64,000 nucleotides of DNA from Nymphaea colorata (GCF_008831285.2 NC_045149.1:6970417-7034416); one strand, 5' to 3'. Shown: positions 35,801 to 48,698, counted from the stretch's first letter. The notes: generated from the sequence alone by a model not told the origin. Program-made: numbers and translations.

Positions 35801-38800
35801 TTCAACTTTAACTGTATGTGCAGAATATGTTGGTGGATCCAATGCTCTGGACGTAGTCTAGCAGAGTTCTCTTTATTCTCTTTGTCCCACTTGCTATTCC
35901 TGTTTGAACTCTAGACCTAGCTTTGTTTGCCCTACCCTATCTACCAGTCCTAGCCTTTACATGTTTCTTATGCTCAGGGCGGAAATGGATGCGCAACATT
36001 GCCCAGCATCAGTGTCCTGTTTGCTCATCTATCAGTGGCTAAATATCTTGCCGCTTACCAGGAGCTGCAGGAGAGAATACACTATTGATTACCTTCTAAT
36101 CTTAATCCACAGCATGAAATTTCCTTACTTAGGTTTTAGGCTACGGTGAATTAAGTTGGTTAAACATCCCTTGTTGACTATCCATGCTGAGTGTCTTGGA
36201 TCGTCTGTGTGATTATATGTTATGGCCATGTGTGTTTTTTTATAAAATTTTTGTATATAACTGTTTCTCATTGGATTTCAGGTGTTTGTGCTGATGACAT
36301 ATGTAAAATGATCATTGAGTACTTTAGTTTTGATAGATACATGCAAGGAGAAAGGACTGATGCTTCAGAAAAGAAATTAATATCTTTGAGAGGGATTCTG
36401 GGGTGTGAGACATGGATCGCAAAAAAATTTTCTGTTGAAAAATTTGCTCTTTTAGGCTATGGTGAATTTATTGAATTCTTAGACAAGTATATGCCTTCAT
36501 TTTCATCTGAATTTTGTAATCACCTTCTTGGAGGGGAACATAAAAGGAATCCTATTTCAGTTTCTATGAATAATGAACAGTTGTCAGAATTTATTTCTCA
36601 GACCATGGCTGATGTAAATAGCAGCAATATTTTGACCACGGGAAGCGTCTCCATCCTTCTTAAGAAACAATTTCCTTCAATGAGTTTGCAGGTAATGGGA
36701 AACAATTCAGATGAGTTCGTAGATCTTTTGAAACAGAAGAAACTTCATGCTTCTAGAAATGTTGTATATTCTGCTGCACTATTGGAAAGTTCATCATACC
36801 TTGTTGATTCTTTGGTTCCTAGAAATGGTCTTGCACCCGACCCAGATGGTATGGTTGGAGAATTTAAACAGAAGGTGGGCTCTCATGGAGCAGCTTCTGG
36901 AAAAGATGCTATCGAGTGCTTACTTAAAGCACCCATGTTCTCAGATCTTCTTGCTTGGTCTCACTGGGACATCCTATATGCTCCTTCCCTAGGACCTTTA
37001 TTGGAATGGCTGTCAAGTGAGTGCTACAATAAAGATTTGCTCTGTCTAGTGACAAAAGATGGGAAGGTTATCCGGATTGATCATTCAGCCACTGTCGATC
37101 AGTTCCTTGAAGCTGCAATTCATGCTTCCTCCTTCAAAACAGCAGTTAGTTTTTTGTCCATTTTGGCTTTGTATGGGGGGATGCATCATGCACCGGTGTC
37201 CCTTTTGAAGTGCCATGCATGCCATGCAATTGAAGTAATACTAAAGAATGCCAAAGATCTCCAGGAAGTTAATTGCAAGTACAAGTTCTCTGTTCTTGGT
37301 AAGCCTTCTCCAGGGTCAAGTATCTATGAGACTTCCAGTTACAGCTCTTTCACGTTTGAAGGAAGTCATTCAAAAGTTAAACTAAAACATGCTTTAACTG
37401 AAAATATAAATAAATTAGATGAAGGAGTTACTCTGGTTGCTAGGTTTATTCTGGATTTCCTATTTTATCTGCCATCTGAATTTCGTGCTTGTGCTGGTGA
37501 GGTCTTCCTTTCTGGTTTGCGTTCCACAATTCCAGATGCTTATTCAGTCATTTTAGATGAGTGCTTACAAGTTGATCAGTTTATGATGCTTCACGACCTT
37601 GGCCTTTCACTTGGAATAATAGACTGGATTAGTCATTACCATGCGTTCACCACTTCAGAACATCATGCTGTTTCCTCTGATTGTCATACTAATAGATACT
37701 TCAAGGATCCTGCTCATAGTGCAGATCATGCATGTGAAAGATTTAATGGAGCTGTATCTAAGGGATTTCCATTTGCCGATGAGGATGAATCTCATACTGG
37801 AGCTTGTAATCTGGACAATGGAAAGGATATGAGTGCAGATTGCATTGTGAAACATGGTCATGATCTAATTCTTTCCTCAAAGTCAGCTAATGAAGAAGAT
37901 GCCTATTATGTCATAGAATCCATTCGAAGGGAAGAGTTTGGACTAGATTCGAGTCTCGCTTGTGCAGAGGCTAGCTTGCTGAAAAAGCAGCATGCCCGTC
38001 TCGGCCGAGCTCTATGTTGCCTCTCAAGGGACTTGTATTCACAGGATTCACATTTTATACTTGAACTGGTAAAATATTAAATATTATTTGCTGATAACTG
38101 ATTTTTCTGTAATTCTTTCTTTAATGTTTTCATGAAGGCAATACTCCATGGAATTTATGGTTTATCTTGCTGTCTTGTTTTGCACTAGAGCTGTTGAGAT
38201 TTTTTTTTTAAAATTTATACAGGTTCAAAATGCTGATGATAACATATACTCCAAAGACGTGGATGCTGCACTTGCTTTTATTCTTCAGCCCAACGGAATT
38301 GTTGTACTGAACAATGAGGAAGGTTTTACGGCTGAGAATATCAGAGCACTTTGTGATGTTGGAAACTCAACCAAGAAAGGATCTGCTACTGGATACATTG
38401 GTCATAAGGGTATTGGCTTCAAATCTGTGTTTCGGGTGGGTAAGAAGGCTTTTTCTCAATTATGTTTCCTTTGTTGTTAAAGGTACTTGATTGTTACTCA
38501 GAGACAGGTTGATGTTATAAGCATCACTAGTGTCCTTTGGCTATTACTATATGATCAATCATCAAAGAGATCAATTGGATTATGTGACAGTGAAAGCATG
38601 CAGCTGTTGGTTCGTTTGCTACTTCTTTTTCCAGCTGTTGAATATTTAAGCTTGTTATAGTTTTCTTTGATGTGCTATGATCTGATATTTGCAGGTTACA
38701 GATGCTCCTGAGATTCATTCAAATGGATATCATGTCAAGTTTGATATAAGTGAAGGCCAGATAGGTTTTGTACTACCAACAGCTATTCCTCCTTGTGATG

Positions 38801-41800
38801 TCAACCTGGTTGGAATGCTTGTATCTGCTGATAATCAAGCAGATGATGCTTCCTGGAATACTTGCATTGTGCTTCCTTTCAAGCCAGCATTTCAAGAAGC
38901 TGCTGCTATGAGAGCGATTTTGTCAATGTTTTCGGATCTCCATCCTTCTCTGTTGCTTTTTCTTCATCGCCTCCAATGTATAAAACTGAAGAACATGATA
39001 AATGATTCACTTATAGTGTTCAGAAGAGAGAGAGTTGGTAATGGCCTTGTTACTGTTACTCATGGAGATGAGAAGATGACTTGGTTGGTTGTCCAATCGA
39101 AGCTGAAGGCGAACAGTATCCGTCCTGGTGTACAAACAACTGAGATTGCACTAGCTTTTACCCTGAAAGAATCTAGTAATGGAGAGTATGTGCCACAACT
39201 AATTCAGCAACCTGTTTTTGCTTTTCTCCCTCTTAGAACATATGGCTTAAAATTCATTCTTCAGGGTGACTTTGTGCTGCCATCTTCTAGAGAGGAAGTG
39301 GACGGAAATAGTGCTTGGAATCAGTGGTTGCTATCAGAATTCCCAGGCTTATTCCTTATTTCAGAAAGATCCTTTTGTGATCTTCCTTGCTTTAAGGACA
39401 ATCCAGCAAAAGCTGTATCAGTGTATATGGCATTTGTTCCACTGATGGGCGAAGTTCATGGTTTTTTCTCCAATCTTCCTCAATTCATTATTTCAAGATT
39501 ACGCATGTCAAACTGCCTTCTTTTAGATACACAGGATGTTGAATGGGTTCCTCCTTGTCGAGTGCTAAAGGGCTGGAATGATGAGGTTCGGCTACTTTTG
39601 CCTGATAAGCTGTTGCATGACCATCTTGGGCTTGGTTATTTGCACAAGGACATTGTTCTTTCAGATCCACTTTCAGAGGCACTTGGTGTCCAAAGTTACG
39701 GACCCAGCATCCTTATTGATATAATGAGATCTGTATGCACCAAAGATGAAGTGAAATTATTGGGTCTGAATTGGTTAGTTTCATGGTTGTGCATTTTGCA
39801 TGACTCCCTATTAGTATGTTCTTCTGACTTCCAAATTGCTTTCAACAGTCGAAAAGAACCTCACTATATCAATGACCTTAAAAGAATGCCATTCCTTCCA
39901 CTCTCAGATGGTTCATGCAGTTCACTTTCTGAAGGTCCAATTTGGTTACCTTGTGACATGCTATTTAGTGGTCATGAAGATGATCAGCTTTCCAAATGTT
40001 TCCCCACTCTGTATGCCAAGCTTCGTACTGTGAATCCTGCCCTTTTTACCGAAAGAATTAGAAATTCTGACACTAAAGAATCGCAGCTCTCTATCCTTGT
40101 ACAGATGCTTCTCAAAATTGGAGTCCAACGAATGTCAGCACATGAATTGGTTTGGACACATATCTTGCCCACAATTTCTGGTGGTGGGGTACTGGGCAAG
40201 GAGAAGGAATTGATGGTCGAATACTTGGTATTTATAATGCACCATATGCAATCATGCAGCAGTTGCAAGGTTGAAAGAACTGACATAATAGCAAAACTGC
40301 AGAAGGAAGCTGTTGTTTTAACAAACAATGGTTTTAAATGCCCTCTTTTGGAACCAGTGCACTTTGGGAAAGAGTTCAAAAATCCTGTTGACATGTCAAA
40401 ATTGATTGGAGACTTGGATCTTAAATGGAATGAAGTGGACTGCATATATTTGAATCATTCTGGCATTCAATCTCTTTCACTTGGAGTTGAAAAATGGAGG
40501 GAGTTCTTTGAGCAGTTGGGTATAACTGATTTTGTGCAAATCAAGCATGCATGTGGGAATTCAAGTAATTCAAAATGGTCAGCAAACCTGGATATGGTAG
40601 CGATAAATGTTGAAGATTGGGAATGTCCTGAGTTGTGGGACTTATTGTCTGCCTTGTCCTCAAAAAAAGATCGGGAAAAGTGTATGTATCTTTTGTCTAC
40701 TTTAGATATGCTTTGGGATGACATCTTTGGAGCACAAGTGTCAGGCTACTGTGCTTCCAATTCAGTTGCTGAGAAAATACAAACCAAATCCTGTTTCCTC
40801 AAAAGCATACATCAATTTAGGTGGATAGCATCTAGCTTGGATAAAGAACTCCATTTTCCTGCTAATATGTTTTACAATTGTGAAGCTGTCCAATCTATTT
40901 TTGGAGCACATGCACCATATGCTGTTCCACAGGTAGGTCACTTATTTTGTCATATAAACCCTTGTATGAGTTGATCCAAGCAATCTTCGTTTAAAATAGA
41001 GTTGAGTTACTTCTAATATGTGTTTATTTCGAAGATATGATCAACTGAGCCTGTTTATAGTTCCAATTCGTTTTTGATTGGTTAAATTTCAGATGTTGAC
41101 AACAGCGATGTCTGGAGTTTTTTCATAAATACAAGTGATATTCTCAAAATATCAGGATGATATCACAACAAATGGAATTTATTGTGACATTTGAAAATTA
41201 CCAGATGAAAATAGGACTATTTGGAGAAGTTTTTTGTGAGTCCTTGTAAAGAGCATATTTTTACTCTATTTTAAACTCTTTCTTGTTTTTTTTATCATTT
41301 TAATAACTCTTTGAAATTTTATTAGTCTCTTATAAGGAAATTTGAAATATTTCTTTGCCATTAAGGTTCATACCTTTTATTATTTTTGTATTATTTTTTA
41401 ATTTGTAATTCCTAAGATACTCTCAGAGAAAACAAAATTTCCAATTAATACCCGTGGAAATTCTTTCCAGTGAAGGCCAGGAAGAATATTGGACAATGAT
41501 CTGAAGAAGAAATTGATTAATGGTGTAGATAAAGTCTCTACAGATGCTTCTTTTTCACATTCTGATCATGTCGCTTTTTCATGTTGATCAGGTGAATAAC
41601 AGAGGACTTATGAACGCACTTGGATTCAAGATTCAAGTTACAATTCGTGATGCTCTGATGATGCTTCATTCTTGGCAGGCATCTAAGCATTTCATTGCCA
41701 GGTATCAATGTCCTGTTGATATTTGTTCCTTTTTTTTCTTTTTCTCTTGATCTTTTTGGTGGCAGTTGGCACAACATCCTTCATATGTTTTATTTTGCTT

Positions 41801-44800
41801 GACTAATGAGATTAATCATTAATCACTTGAAGGTAGCTTCCTGTATCGGGAATATTTTTCTTTTACGTATGTCTGATGGAATTCACATCTTGCTTATGGT
41901 GTTCGTTTCATTCTAGGGAAATGCTTTTCATTTCATAGTATTCTTAGAGCTTCACATTGATATCATATAGGCATATATTGTCTGATTTGTATAAGAGCAT
42001 GACCAGGCTACCCAAAGGGAAATATGTATAAGGTTTTCAACTCAAAGTCGTAGTATCGGTGAAATTGGGTATGTAGGTTTGAAGCCTCTGAAAACCGAAT
42101 GCAGCAGCTAGATAATGAATTTTTCTTCTGTTTTTTCTGGAAAAAAGTTTTGAACTGAAAGCTTCTCAAATCTTAACTAATAAAGAATATTTATTTAAAT
42201 CGTTTTACTAAAAATATTAATCATAGAATAGTTATATCTACTTATCTGTCAGTTGTATAAGCAAATTAAATTGTCATATCCAAATGTAAATTTTGAATAA
42301 CAGACAACAATGTTTGAAACATTAAAACATGATGAAGATGCTGCACATGTTGTCTTGAATATGATTGATTGAGTATAAGGTTCTTTGTCATCAAACTCCT
42401 CTAATACATATTGTAGCGTTGTTCTTCAATGCTTATTCATTTATCTTCTCCAGTTCCTTTAGTTTGTGTGTTTTGTTCGGTAAATAAATGCTCAGTCCAT
42501 AACATTCTTGAAACTTCAGTCAGCTTTGCCTTTTAAATGAGTTCTACAGTGCATCTAAAAGATAGAATCCTGAGGGGGACAAGGGATATAAGGTCATTCT
42601 TATGTTCATGAATTTAATTATTTACAAAGCGTTACCTTGATGAACAAAACTGTAGCACTTGTTATTTGCTGCAAGTTGACGAGCTTACTTTAAGGTTGGG
42701 TCATAATTCTTAAATTGGATGAGAGTAGATGGAGTGCCTAAGTTTAGGAAATATGTAAAACTGACTTCAGTCGTAGTCTGTGAATTAATATGAAGTTATG
42801 AACTATTCAAAATGCTGAAGCGAAATACATCTCCTTGTTATTCTCTGTTCCATATGTGTGAGAGCTGTATGGAATATGAGCATGTGAGGGTCCATGCACT
42901 AGTTTAGCAAAGTTCTAGAGAAGTGTGAATCTTTTTCCCTGTTTACATTTGTCTGGAAAATATGACTAATGTTTTCTTGATCCTGTGAACATCTTGTAGC
43001 CCTTGTGAGAGGCTTACTTTTGCATGACTAGAGGGCTCGTTGAAAAAATCCTACTAACCTTGGAACTTAAGAGGAAAAAAACTGATGTTGTTTAAGAAGT
43101 TAGCATATTAGGTCAAGAATGCAAGCTAGAAATGTGTTGTGTGGCAGTCAGTTCCCCATGTTGTTTGTTTTGTTTTTGTTGTTGTGAGAAGACAAAATGC
43201 ATTCATACCTTTTAGGATTTGAATGATTTTTCCAGTATGATGAGTCTTACAGGTTACTTAAAAAAAGGGTAAAAATAAAAAGGCGCAAAATGTTCAATTT
43301 TGGTTCGGGGGCGTCAAGTATAATATTTGAATATTATAATGGCAAAAAGAGAAAAATATGCTAGCAAAAAGGTTGACTTCACCGCCTAAGGCTGAAGTCA
43401 AGTTGAGTTCTTTGGGCATGGTTTATGACTTTATTCTCAGTTTTGGGAGGATGAGCTTTCTAGGGTTTTGGATTTGGGGAAGACTAAAAGCTCGACAGGT
43501 TTGGGGGCTTTTGCCTCTGTTGGATATTTGCTGACGAACATCTTATGCTGTTGCTCCTCATATTTTTTATTTTTTTTCTTCTGGCTTTCCACACCATTTG
43601 CAGTTTTCTCAGTCTGTTTTGCTCCTTGTTCTGCCATAACAGGTATTTTAACCTTTTTTGACTCATTTTGATAGGAGAAAGTAGCAAAACATGTTGTCCT
43701 CTTATGGATGGTGCTTGTTGTTTGATTTTTAATTGTTTTATTCTCTTATTGACCTATCCTATGTTACATGGGTGCGGGTACGTTACGAGTACGGGTACGC
43801 GGACGCGGCAATTTTCAAAATTTTTGGATACGTAGACACATTGAATTTTATATTCTAAAAAATTAAATATGATAAAATAAGGGAAAACATTAAATTAAAA
43901 ACATGTCCCTCCCTCTCTCCGCTGCCTTAGGACGAGGAACGCTCCCTTGGAGTCCACGAGTAACACAAAACAACATAATCCCCAAATCGAGAAATCGGCA
44001 AACCACTTACCTGTCTGCTGCTGGACACCACTGGACGTCACCGTGGATCGCCGGATCTCGTCGCCCGCCATTGCTGTCGCCGGTTACAAGCAGTAGCAGC
44101 CGTCGCAAAGGTTGAGCGTGAAACAGGACGCAAAAAGAAATTTAGGGTTAAAGAATGTAGGGTTAGAAAAGTGGTTCGGATCGGGTCTGACCCAGACCCG
44201 ATCCAGAACGTCTCCTGCCATGTCGGAGTGTCGGGATCCGCGTGTCGGAGTGTCGACACGGGTACTTGGCCCATTTTGCCGTGTCCGTGTGTCGTAGTTA
44301 TTGACGTTGTTTTCTGCCTAGTTTTTTTTTGGTTCTCATTGGACTGCTTCTTGCTTCATTTTTATTTTTTTTGCAATCTTATTGACATTGTTTTTTGTCT
44401 GGGTTTTTTATTCGGTTCTGCATAAGGCTTATGAGCTTATAATATTATATATGTTTGGCTACTTATTCATATTTCATAAGTTGTAACTTATTACGGTTAT
44501 TTATTTTTACTATATATTATTTTAATTATTATATATATTCTCTTTATTTTATTATTTTATTATTCCCTAATTTTTAGGAAGCTTTTAATATTTTTTCCAT
44601 TTTTTTGAAGATTGCCGTATTATATCCTAGAAAAACCTCACCAAAAACGATATTTGTGACTGGGTTATTCTCTTCAAAAACTTTAGATATGAGGCCATTC
44701 CCAACCGTGGGATGTTACAGTTAAGTCCTTCCTTGAGGAACACTTGTCTTTATATGTTGGACCTAGGTCTGAGAATTGGTCTATGAATTTAATACCAGGT

Positions 44801-47800
44801 GTAAAAGTAGACCCAATTTTTATATGAATGTTCAGACAGGCAGATTTCAGTTTGTGGCCTGTTTCAGTCTGGCACCTGAAAGAGCTACAAAATACAAACA
44901 GTTGGACACATATAGCACAGAAGTATATATGGAGATCGTTTTGTTTGAAAATCTTACATGTGAAATTCAGCTAACGTAATTCACTAATGTTGCTCCAAAG
45001 TTGTTCCAAAAGTTGGTACACATTGTCTTTGATTCTCTGACGTTGCACCAGGTACTATCATCATCTAGTCTACTTTCCATTTTGGGACTAGTATCTTTCA
45101 CCCTTTTGGTTCGTATGATCAACTTGATGCATTATCTACTTCTACTTGGATTATAGCTTTGGCTTTGTGTAAGATGTTTCAATGACATATTTGTCCTGTA
45201 TTTGCCTTATTGTTATGTACCTAACTTTTTTTCAGGATTTTCCCTCTTTCTTGGCAATTTATGTATAGGAAACTCAATTAAAATCGTCTGCATTGCATTT
45301 TGTTTTTTTAATAGAACTAAGAAGTTGTGATTTTGTTATTGCCAGCGTTGGACAAATGTCAAAGTTCTATTCATTTATTTGGAATGAGATCTCTAGGGGG
45401 AATATGGCAGAACTGGAGCTGTTATCAGGTCCCTTTGTTTTCGTTCCACTTACTAGTTCCTCCAACAATGATGAGGTCATAGCTGGTGCCTTTTTGTCTC
45501 CTCAAGAGTTATGTTGGCAAGATCCGGCTGGTGCTATGGACCTAATAAGGGAGTTAAACTTTGAAAATGCTTTGATAGGTCGCTCAAAATATGCTTCCTG
45601 CTTGAGCTTATGTCATGTATACCCTCATCTTCATGACTTCTTTGTAAAACAGTGTCTTGTAACTGAAACACCCAAATTTGGTGATTATGTGAAGATTCTT
45701 AGAAAATTATCAAGTTGTGCATTACCTTCACAGGCAGCTGCATGTGTAAGTTCCATTCTGGCCATGCCAATCCATTTTTCTGCTGGTACACGTTGTGCAG
45801 CTTTATAATAGGCACTTAATTTTGTTTCTATGTTATCAGGTTTTACGTGTTCTTCAGAAATGGGCTGATGACATCAAGTTCGGATTGGTGGGGCCCACAG
45901 AAATTTCTCAATTGAAAGAATGTCTTTCTAGATCTGAAAATACCGTGCTTCCTACAGTGCAGGACAAATGGGTTTCCCTCCACCCAGATTTTGGGTTTAT
46001 CTGCTGGTGTGATGATGAGGACTTGAAGCAGCAATTTAACGACAATAATATATATTTTTTGTATTTTGGCCTCACAAATAATGAAGAAAATAAATTAGTG
46101 CCTGAAAAGCTTGCAGCTTTCATGCAAGCTGTTGGTATTCCCGCCCTATCAGAGGTATATCTATAATCTTATTCTAGTATTATTGCAAAATTATGTTACT
46201 GGTGGAGCAATTTCACTTCTTACATTTACCGTGTTTTTTCCCTGAATCTTGCACTTGGTCCATTTGGCAGATAGTTTCTCGTGAAGCAGTATTCTATGGT
46301 TTGATAGAGGGTGAAGGAAAGTTCCCACTTATTTCTTGGCTTCTTCCATATGCACAACGTTATCTATACAGATTTCATCGTGAAACATATAGTTCACTAA
46401 AAAAATCAGAGTTCCACAGTCCAAGTCATCTAAGGGTTATCACAGTTGAAAGTTTGTTTTATAGGCGTGTTCTGAAAGGATGTGAAAATACTTCAAAAAA
46501 GAGATTTGAATGCAGCTGTCTTTTGCAGGTATGGAGTTTGTTGTACTTGTTTTTATTTTTTCACATTTGCTCTACTATACAATTTTCTTTTTGTTGGCTG
46601 ATTCTTTGTATCTATGTTGTTGAAAGTTTTTTCTGATATTGCTATTTTTAAGATATAGTACTGTCATCCAATTGAAACCATTAATTTTTATTGTCCATTG
46701 CCTTTTTTCTTATTGACTGGTTGGTTGCACAGGAAAAGTCTGTTGCAGGGGTTTCACTGACATAGTCGCATACCTTGTCAGCTTGTTATTGAGCTGTAGA
46801 CATTTTACTGCCCTTCATAAGCACAAGAACAACTATCACGTATTTTCCTACTGTTGTCGGAGCATTGATTTTGATGGTGTTTATTTTGTAACAATAAATT
46901 TGTTTGTTGTTATTGGTTAAGTGTGTTTTAGGTAGCGCTCCAATTTTGCTGCAAAAATTTGGAGTTCTAATGTCTCCATTTTTACATGCTGATGGTGGAT
47001 GAACTGTATGTGTGTATATTTCCAGCTTTTCTTTTAGGGGGTGAGAGCTTTTATCAGGAAACAAATGCATGTGTTACACACATATGCTGTTATGCATAAC
47101 TTTTAATTTTTAGCATTATTAATCTTCTTGGTTATGTATTGTCTGCAGCATCCACATAATGTGGATCATCAGCCTGAGTCTATTACCAACCTGCTTGATA
47201 GTATGAAAGTTGGAACCATAACAACCTCGCACTTGCCTGGTTGATTCAAGTTTTCTGTATGGTTTACAACTTTATGTGTTGAACTGCATGTAATGTCCAT
47301 AATTGGCCCCAACATTCAGCTTGGCAGATTCCAACTCATACTGTAACTTGCTTTATTTGGCACCCAAGAAGGCTAAACATTGATATGCAACATCAATGAT
47401 TGGGTCTATATATGGTACATCTACTTCAGAATATGATAGATGTATTCCCAAGTCCCCACATTTGGGATGTTTTGCTGCAAGGACTAGATTTTACTATGTT
47501 GGTCATCTTCCAGTTCTGAAATGATACTGGCGAATTCTCCTAGTCTTTTTTCATTTGTTATTTCTTTCCTTTATGCATGTTGAAAGTTTTCTATTGCTAC
47601 TATTCACTTATATTGAAAAACACATTTCAGGGGAACATATTGTACGTAACCAAGGCTGCAGATTATCACTCCATATTCTTGGAGCTTTCTCGCCTTTTCT
47701 TTGGTGGTTCTTCAGATTTGCACCTTGCAAATTTTCTCCACATGGTCACAAGCATGGCTGAATGTGGAAGTACTGAGGAGCAGATTGAGTTATTTGTTGT

Positions 47801-48698
47801 CAACAGTCAGATGGTTCCAAAAATTCCTGATGATGAGCAGGCCTGGGTTCTAGATTATCCTTCATCATCGCAGGTCCTGAATACTTCAATTCCATCATTA
47901 ACTTTGCCGCCCACTGTTGAAGCCTCTTCAATTTCAAAACACAAGCTGTTGAAGCCTGGAATCAGTTTGCATTGGCCCCCTACAGATTGGAGAACATGTC
48001 CAAGCTTTAGACGCACACATGAACATGGTGAGCCTGATACAAGTAGGCCATATCAAGCAGATACACTGGAAGAGAAACTGACAATTCAGATTGATAATTT
48101 ACTGGCAGAGTATGACTCCTCAACTGCGTATGCTGCATCAACATCAAAAAATGTACATCATACTGAAGGTTTGCTGGAGATGGAGGCTCCAAAAGGTGAG
48201 CAGAAGAAGAAACAAGCTTTCCATTCAACTGAGTTACTGATTGGAGATACTACTTTACATTTAGACACTGGTTCCTCAACATTTAATGACAGAGATCAGC
48301 TTCAGACTGGAAATCCAAGTGTTGAGCATACTCATAGAACAGGAAGGATTGGTGAACTAATTGCATTTAAGTACTTCACGGAGAAGCATGGCTATTCTGC
48401 AATAAAATGGGTCAATGAAGATGTGGAAACAGGTCTGCCCTACGATATTATGATCACTGAGGAGGATGACTCTGTACAATATATTGAAGTTAAAACTACT
48501 AGCTCTCCTAAAAAAGATTGGTTTGAGATGTCAGCAAACGAGTGGCTTTTTGCAGTGCAGAATGGTGATTCGTACAGCATTGCACGTGTTGTTCTTAGTC
48601 CACCGGAACAAGCAAGGATCTCCCTGTTTAAGAATCCAGTGAAGCTTTGTCAGAAAGATGTATTGCGGCTGGCTATTTTGATGCCTAGAAATCAATAG
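23180..48698 (+). CDS. NOV: Protein NO VEIN orthologue (GHKL ATPase + DUF3883), 13 exons
   Basis: My exon model is 23180-23812, 26004-26341, 28263-28995, 32475-32585, 34475-34652, 36282-38068, 38223-38435, 38695-40932, 41592-41701, 45346-45745, 45840-46154, 46271-46528 and 47631-48698. All introns are GT-AG, phases agree at every join, and no stop interrupts the roughly 2793 residues; the Arabidopsis protein is about 2730. The start is the ATG in CTCATGGCC, followed by a Pro-rich N-terminus. Exon 3 has an acidic/Ser tract (SSSSDNSSDDVEDDDSDE) and basic clusters (GKKRK, KKK) that suggest nuclear entry. Residues 1255-1331 hold the GHKL/Hsp90-like ATP site: LELVQNADDN, NNEEGF and GYIGHKGIGFKSVFR. 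Residues about 2675-2793 are DUF3883. Family knowledge: NO VEIN is a plant-specific nuclear factor needed for leaf vein formation, auxin-dependent patterning and PIN expression. The biochemical activity of the family is not established from anything I can see. Confidence 0.93.
23813..26003 (+). other. NOV intron 1
   Basis: Begins GTAAGT and ends TGTAG, phase 0. There is no second gene; the frames inside (for example 24285-24728 minus) match nothing. Confidence 0.8.
26342..28262 (+). other. NOV intron 2
   Basis: Begins GTATGT and ends TTACAG, phase 2. It contains a (TATG)n(TA)n microsatellite at 26804-26850 and a short AG repeat near 26915-26929. Confidence 0.8.
29770..30003. mobile_element. 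CTATGT-ended inverted-repeat element, copy 2
   Basis: The left end is GGCCTATGTAACACAGACAC. The reverse complement of the right end is GGCCTATGTCACATGGGTAC. Subterminal ACCCATAC/ACCCGTAC motifs are those of copies 1, 3 and 4. It is 234 bp and lies inside NOV intron 3. Confidence 0.65.
31508..31830. repeat. Inverted-repeat sequence (TTGTCAC ends), possible MITE
   Basis: Left TTGTCACGAGATTTTCGAAA and the reverse complement of the right end (TTGTCACAAAATCTCGTCC) are similar. The interior is strongly AT-rich. Confidence 0.45.
32283..32495 (+). repeat. Tandem duplication across the NOV exon-4 splice acceptor
   Basis: The upstream copy (32283-32394) and downstream copy (32395-32495) share CAAATTGCTTTTTCCTCTTTT, the acceptor AG and GTTTTCAATAATATGCTGCT. 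The real acceptor reads TTTTCAG; the upstream copy reads TTTTGAG. Confidence 0.9.
32586..34474 (+). other. NOV intron 4
   Basis: Begins GTAAGC and ends TTGTAG, phase 0. It contains the inverted-repeat element at 33884-34213. Confidence 0.8.
33884..34213. mobile_element. CTATGT-ended inverted-repeat element, copy 3
   Basis: The left end has CCCATGTACCGGTGTCGATACG with GTGGGTATGG repeats. The right end has GCCATACCCCTACCC and ends CCCATACCCATGTGACTCAG, the family terminus in reverse. It lies in NOV intron 4. Confidence 0.6.
34653..36281 (+). other. NOV intron 5
   Basis: Begins GTAAGT and ends TTTCAG, phase 1. No element or gene is recognised inside. Confidence 0.8.
38223..38435 (+). other. 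NOV: NOV exon 7: core of the GHKL ATPase fold
   Basis: The exon encodes QNADDN directly after the LEL that closes exon 6, then NNEEGF and GYIGHKGIGFKSVFR. These correspond to the N, G1 and G2 boxes of GHKL ATPases, in the variant shared with sacsin-like proteins. The first alanine-aspartate pair (QNAD) and the glycines of the lid are intact, so ATP binding is plausible. Confidence 0.85.
40933..41591 (+). other. NOV intron 8
   Basis: Begins GTAGGT and ends GATCAG, phase 0. AT-rich, with nothing recognised. Confidence 0.75.
41702..45345 (+). other. NOV intron 9, the largest intron
   Basis: Begins GTATCA and ends GCCAG, phase 2, 3644 bp. It contains the CTATGT-type element at 43759-44297 and an 80-bp-period direct repeat just after it (about 44299-44418). 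The joins on both sides restore a continuous frame. Confidence 0.8.
43759..44297. mobile_element. CTATGT-ended inverted-repeat element, copy 4
   Basis: Left CCTATGTTACATGGGTGCGG, with GGTACG/CGGACG repeats. The reverse complement of the right end is CTACGACACACGGACACGG. The interior (about 43900-44230) is GC-richer and gene-like in composition, but I cannot assign it to a gene. Confidence 0.6.
46529..47630 (+). other. NOV intron 12
   Basis: Begins GTATGG and ends TTTCAG, phase 0. AT-rich; no exon is needed inside and none is recognised. Confidence 0.75.
48339..48695 (+). other. NOV: DUF3883 domain of NOV, with PD-(D/E)xK-like residues
   Basis: The C-terminal 119 residues show GRIGELIAF (Glu codon 48354-48356), LPYDIMI (Asp codon 48444-48446) and YIEVKTT (Glu 48486-48488, Lys 48492-48494). 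Spacing and order match the E...D...ExK core of restriction-endonuclease-like folds. Family knowledge: DUF3883 belongs to that fold group and is common in bacterial restriction-type proteins. Confidence 0.8.

Noticed and set aside
38436-38440. Alternative donor GTAAGA at 38440 for NOV exon 7
   Set aside because: It would leave the exon out of phase with the next one, whereas GTGGGT at 38436 restores the conserved VFRVTDAPEI junction.
43437-43687. Minus-strand frames of 66-67 codons in NOV intron 9 with an AAACCCTAG-like context, resembling a captured gene start
   Set aside because: No domain recognised, no continuation into further exons, and overlapping frames of similar length. It may be a captured fragment but cannot be supported.
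47149-47244. Possible extra NOV exon after a CTGCAG acceptor-like site
   Set aside because: The direct join of 46528 to 47631 keeps phase 0 and matches the expected order of the family. The candidate has no good donor and no homology.
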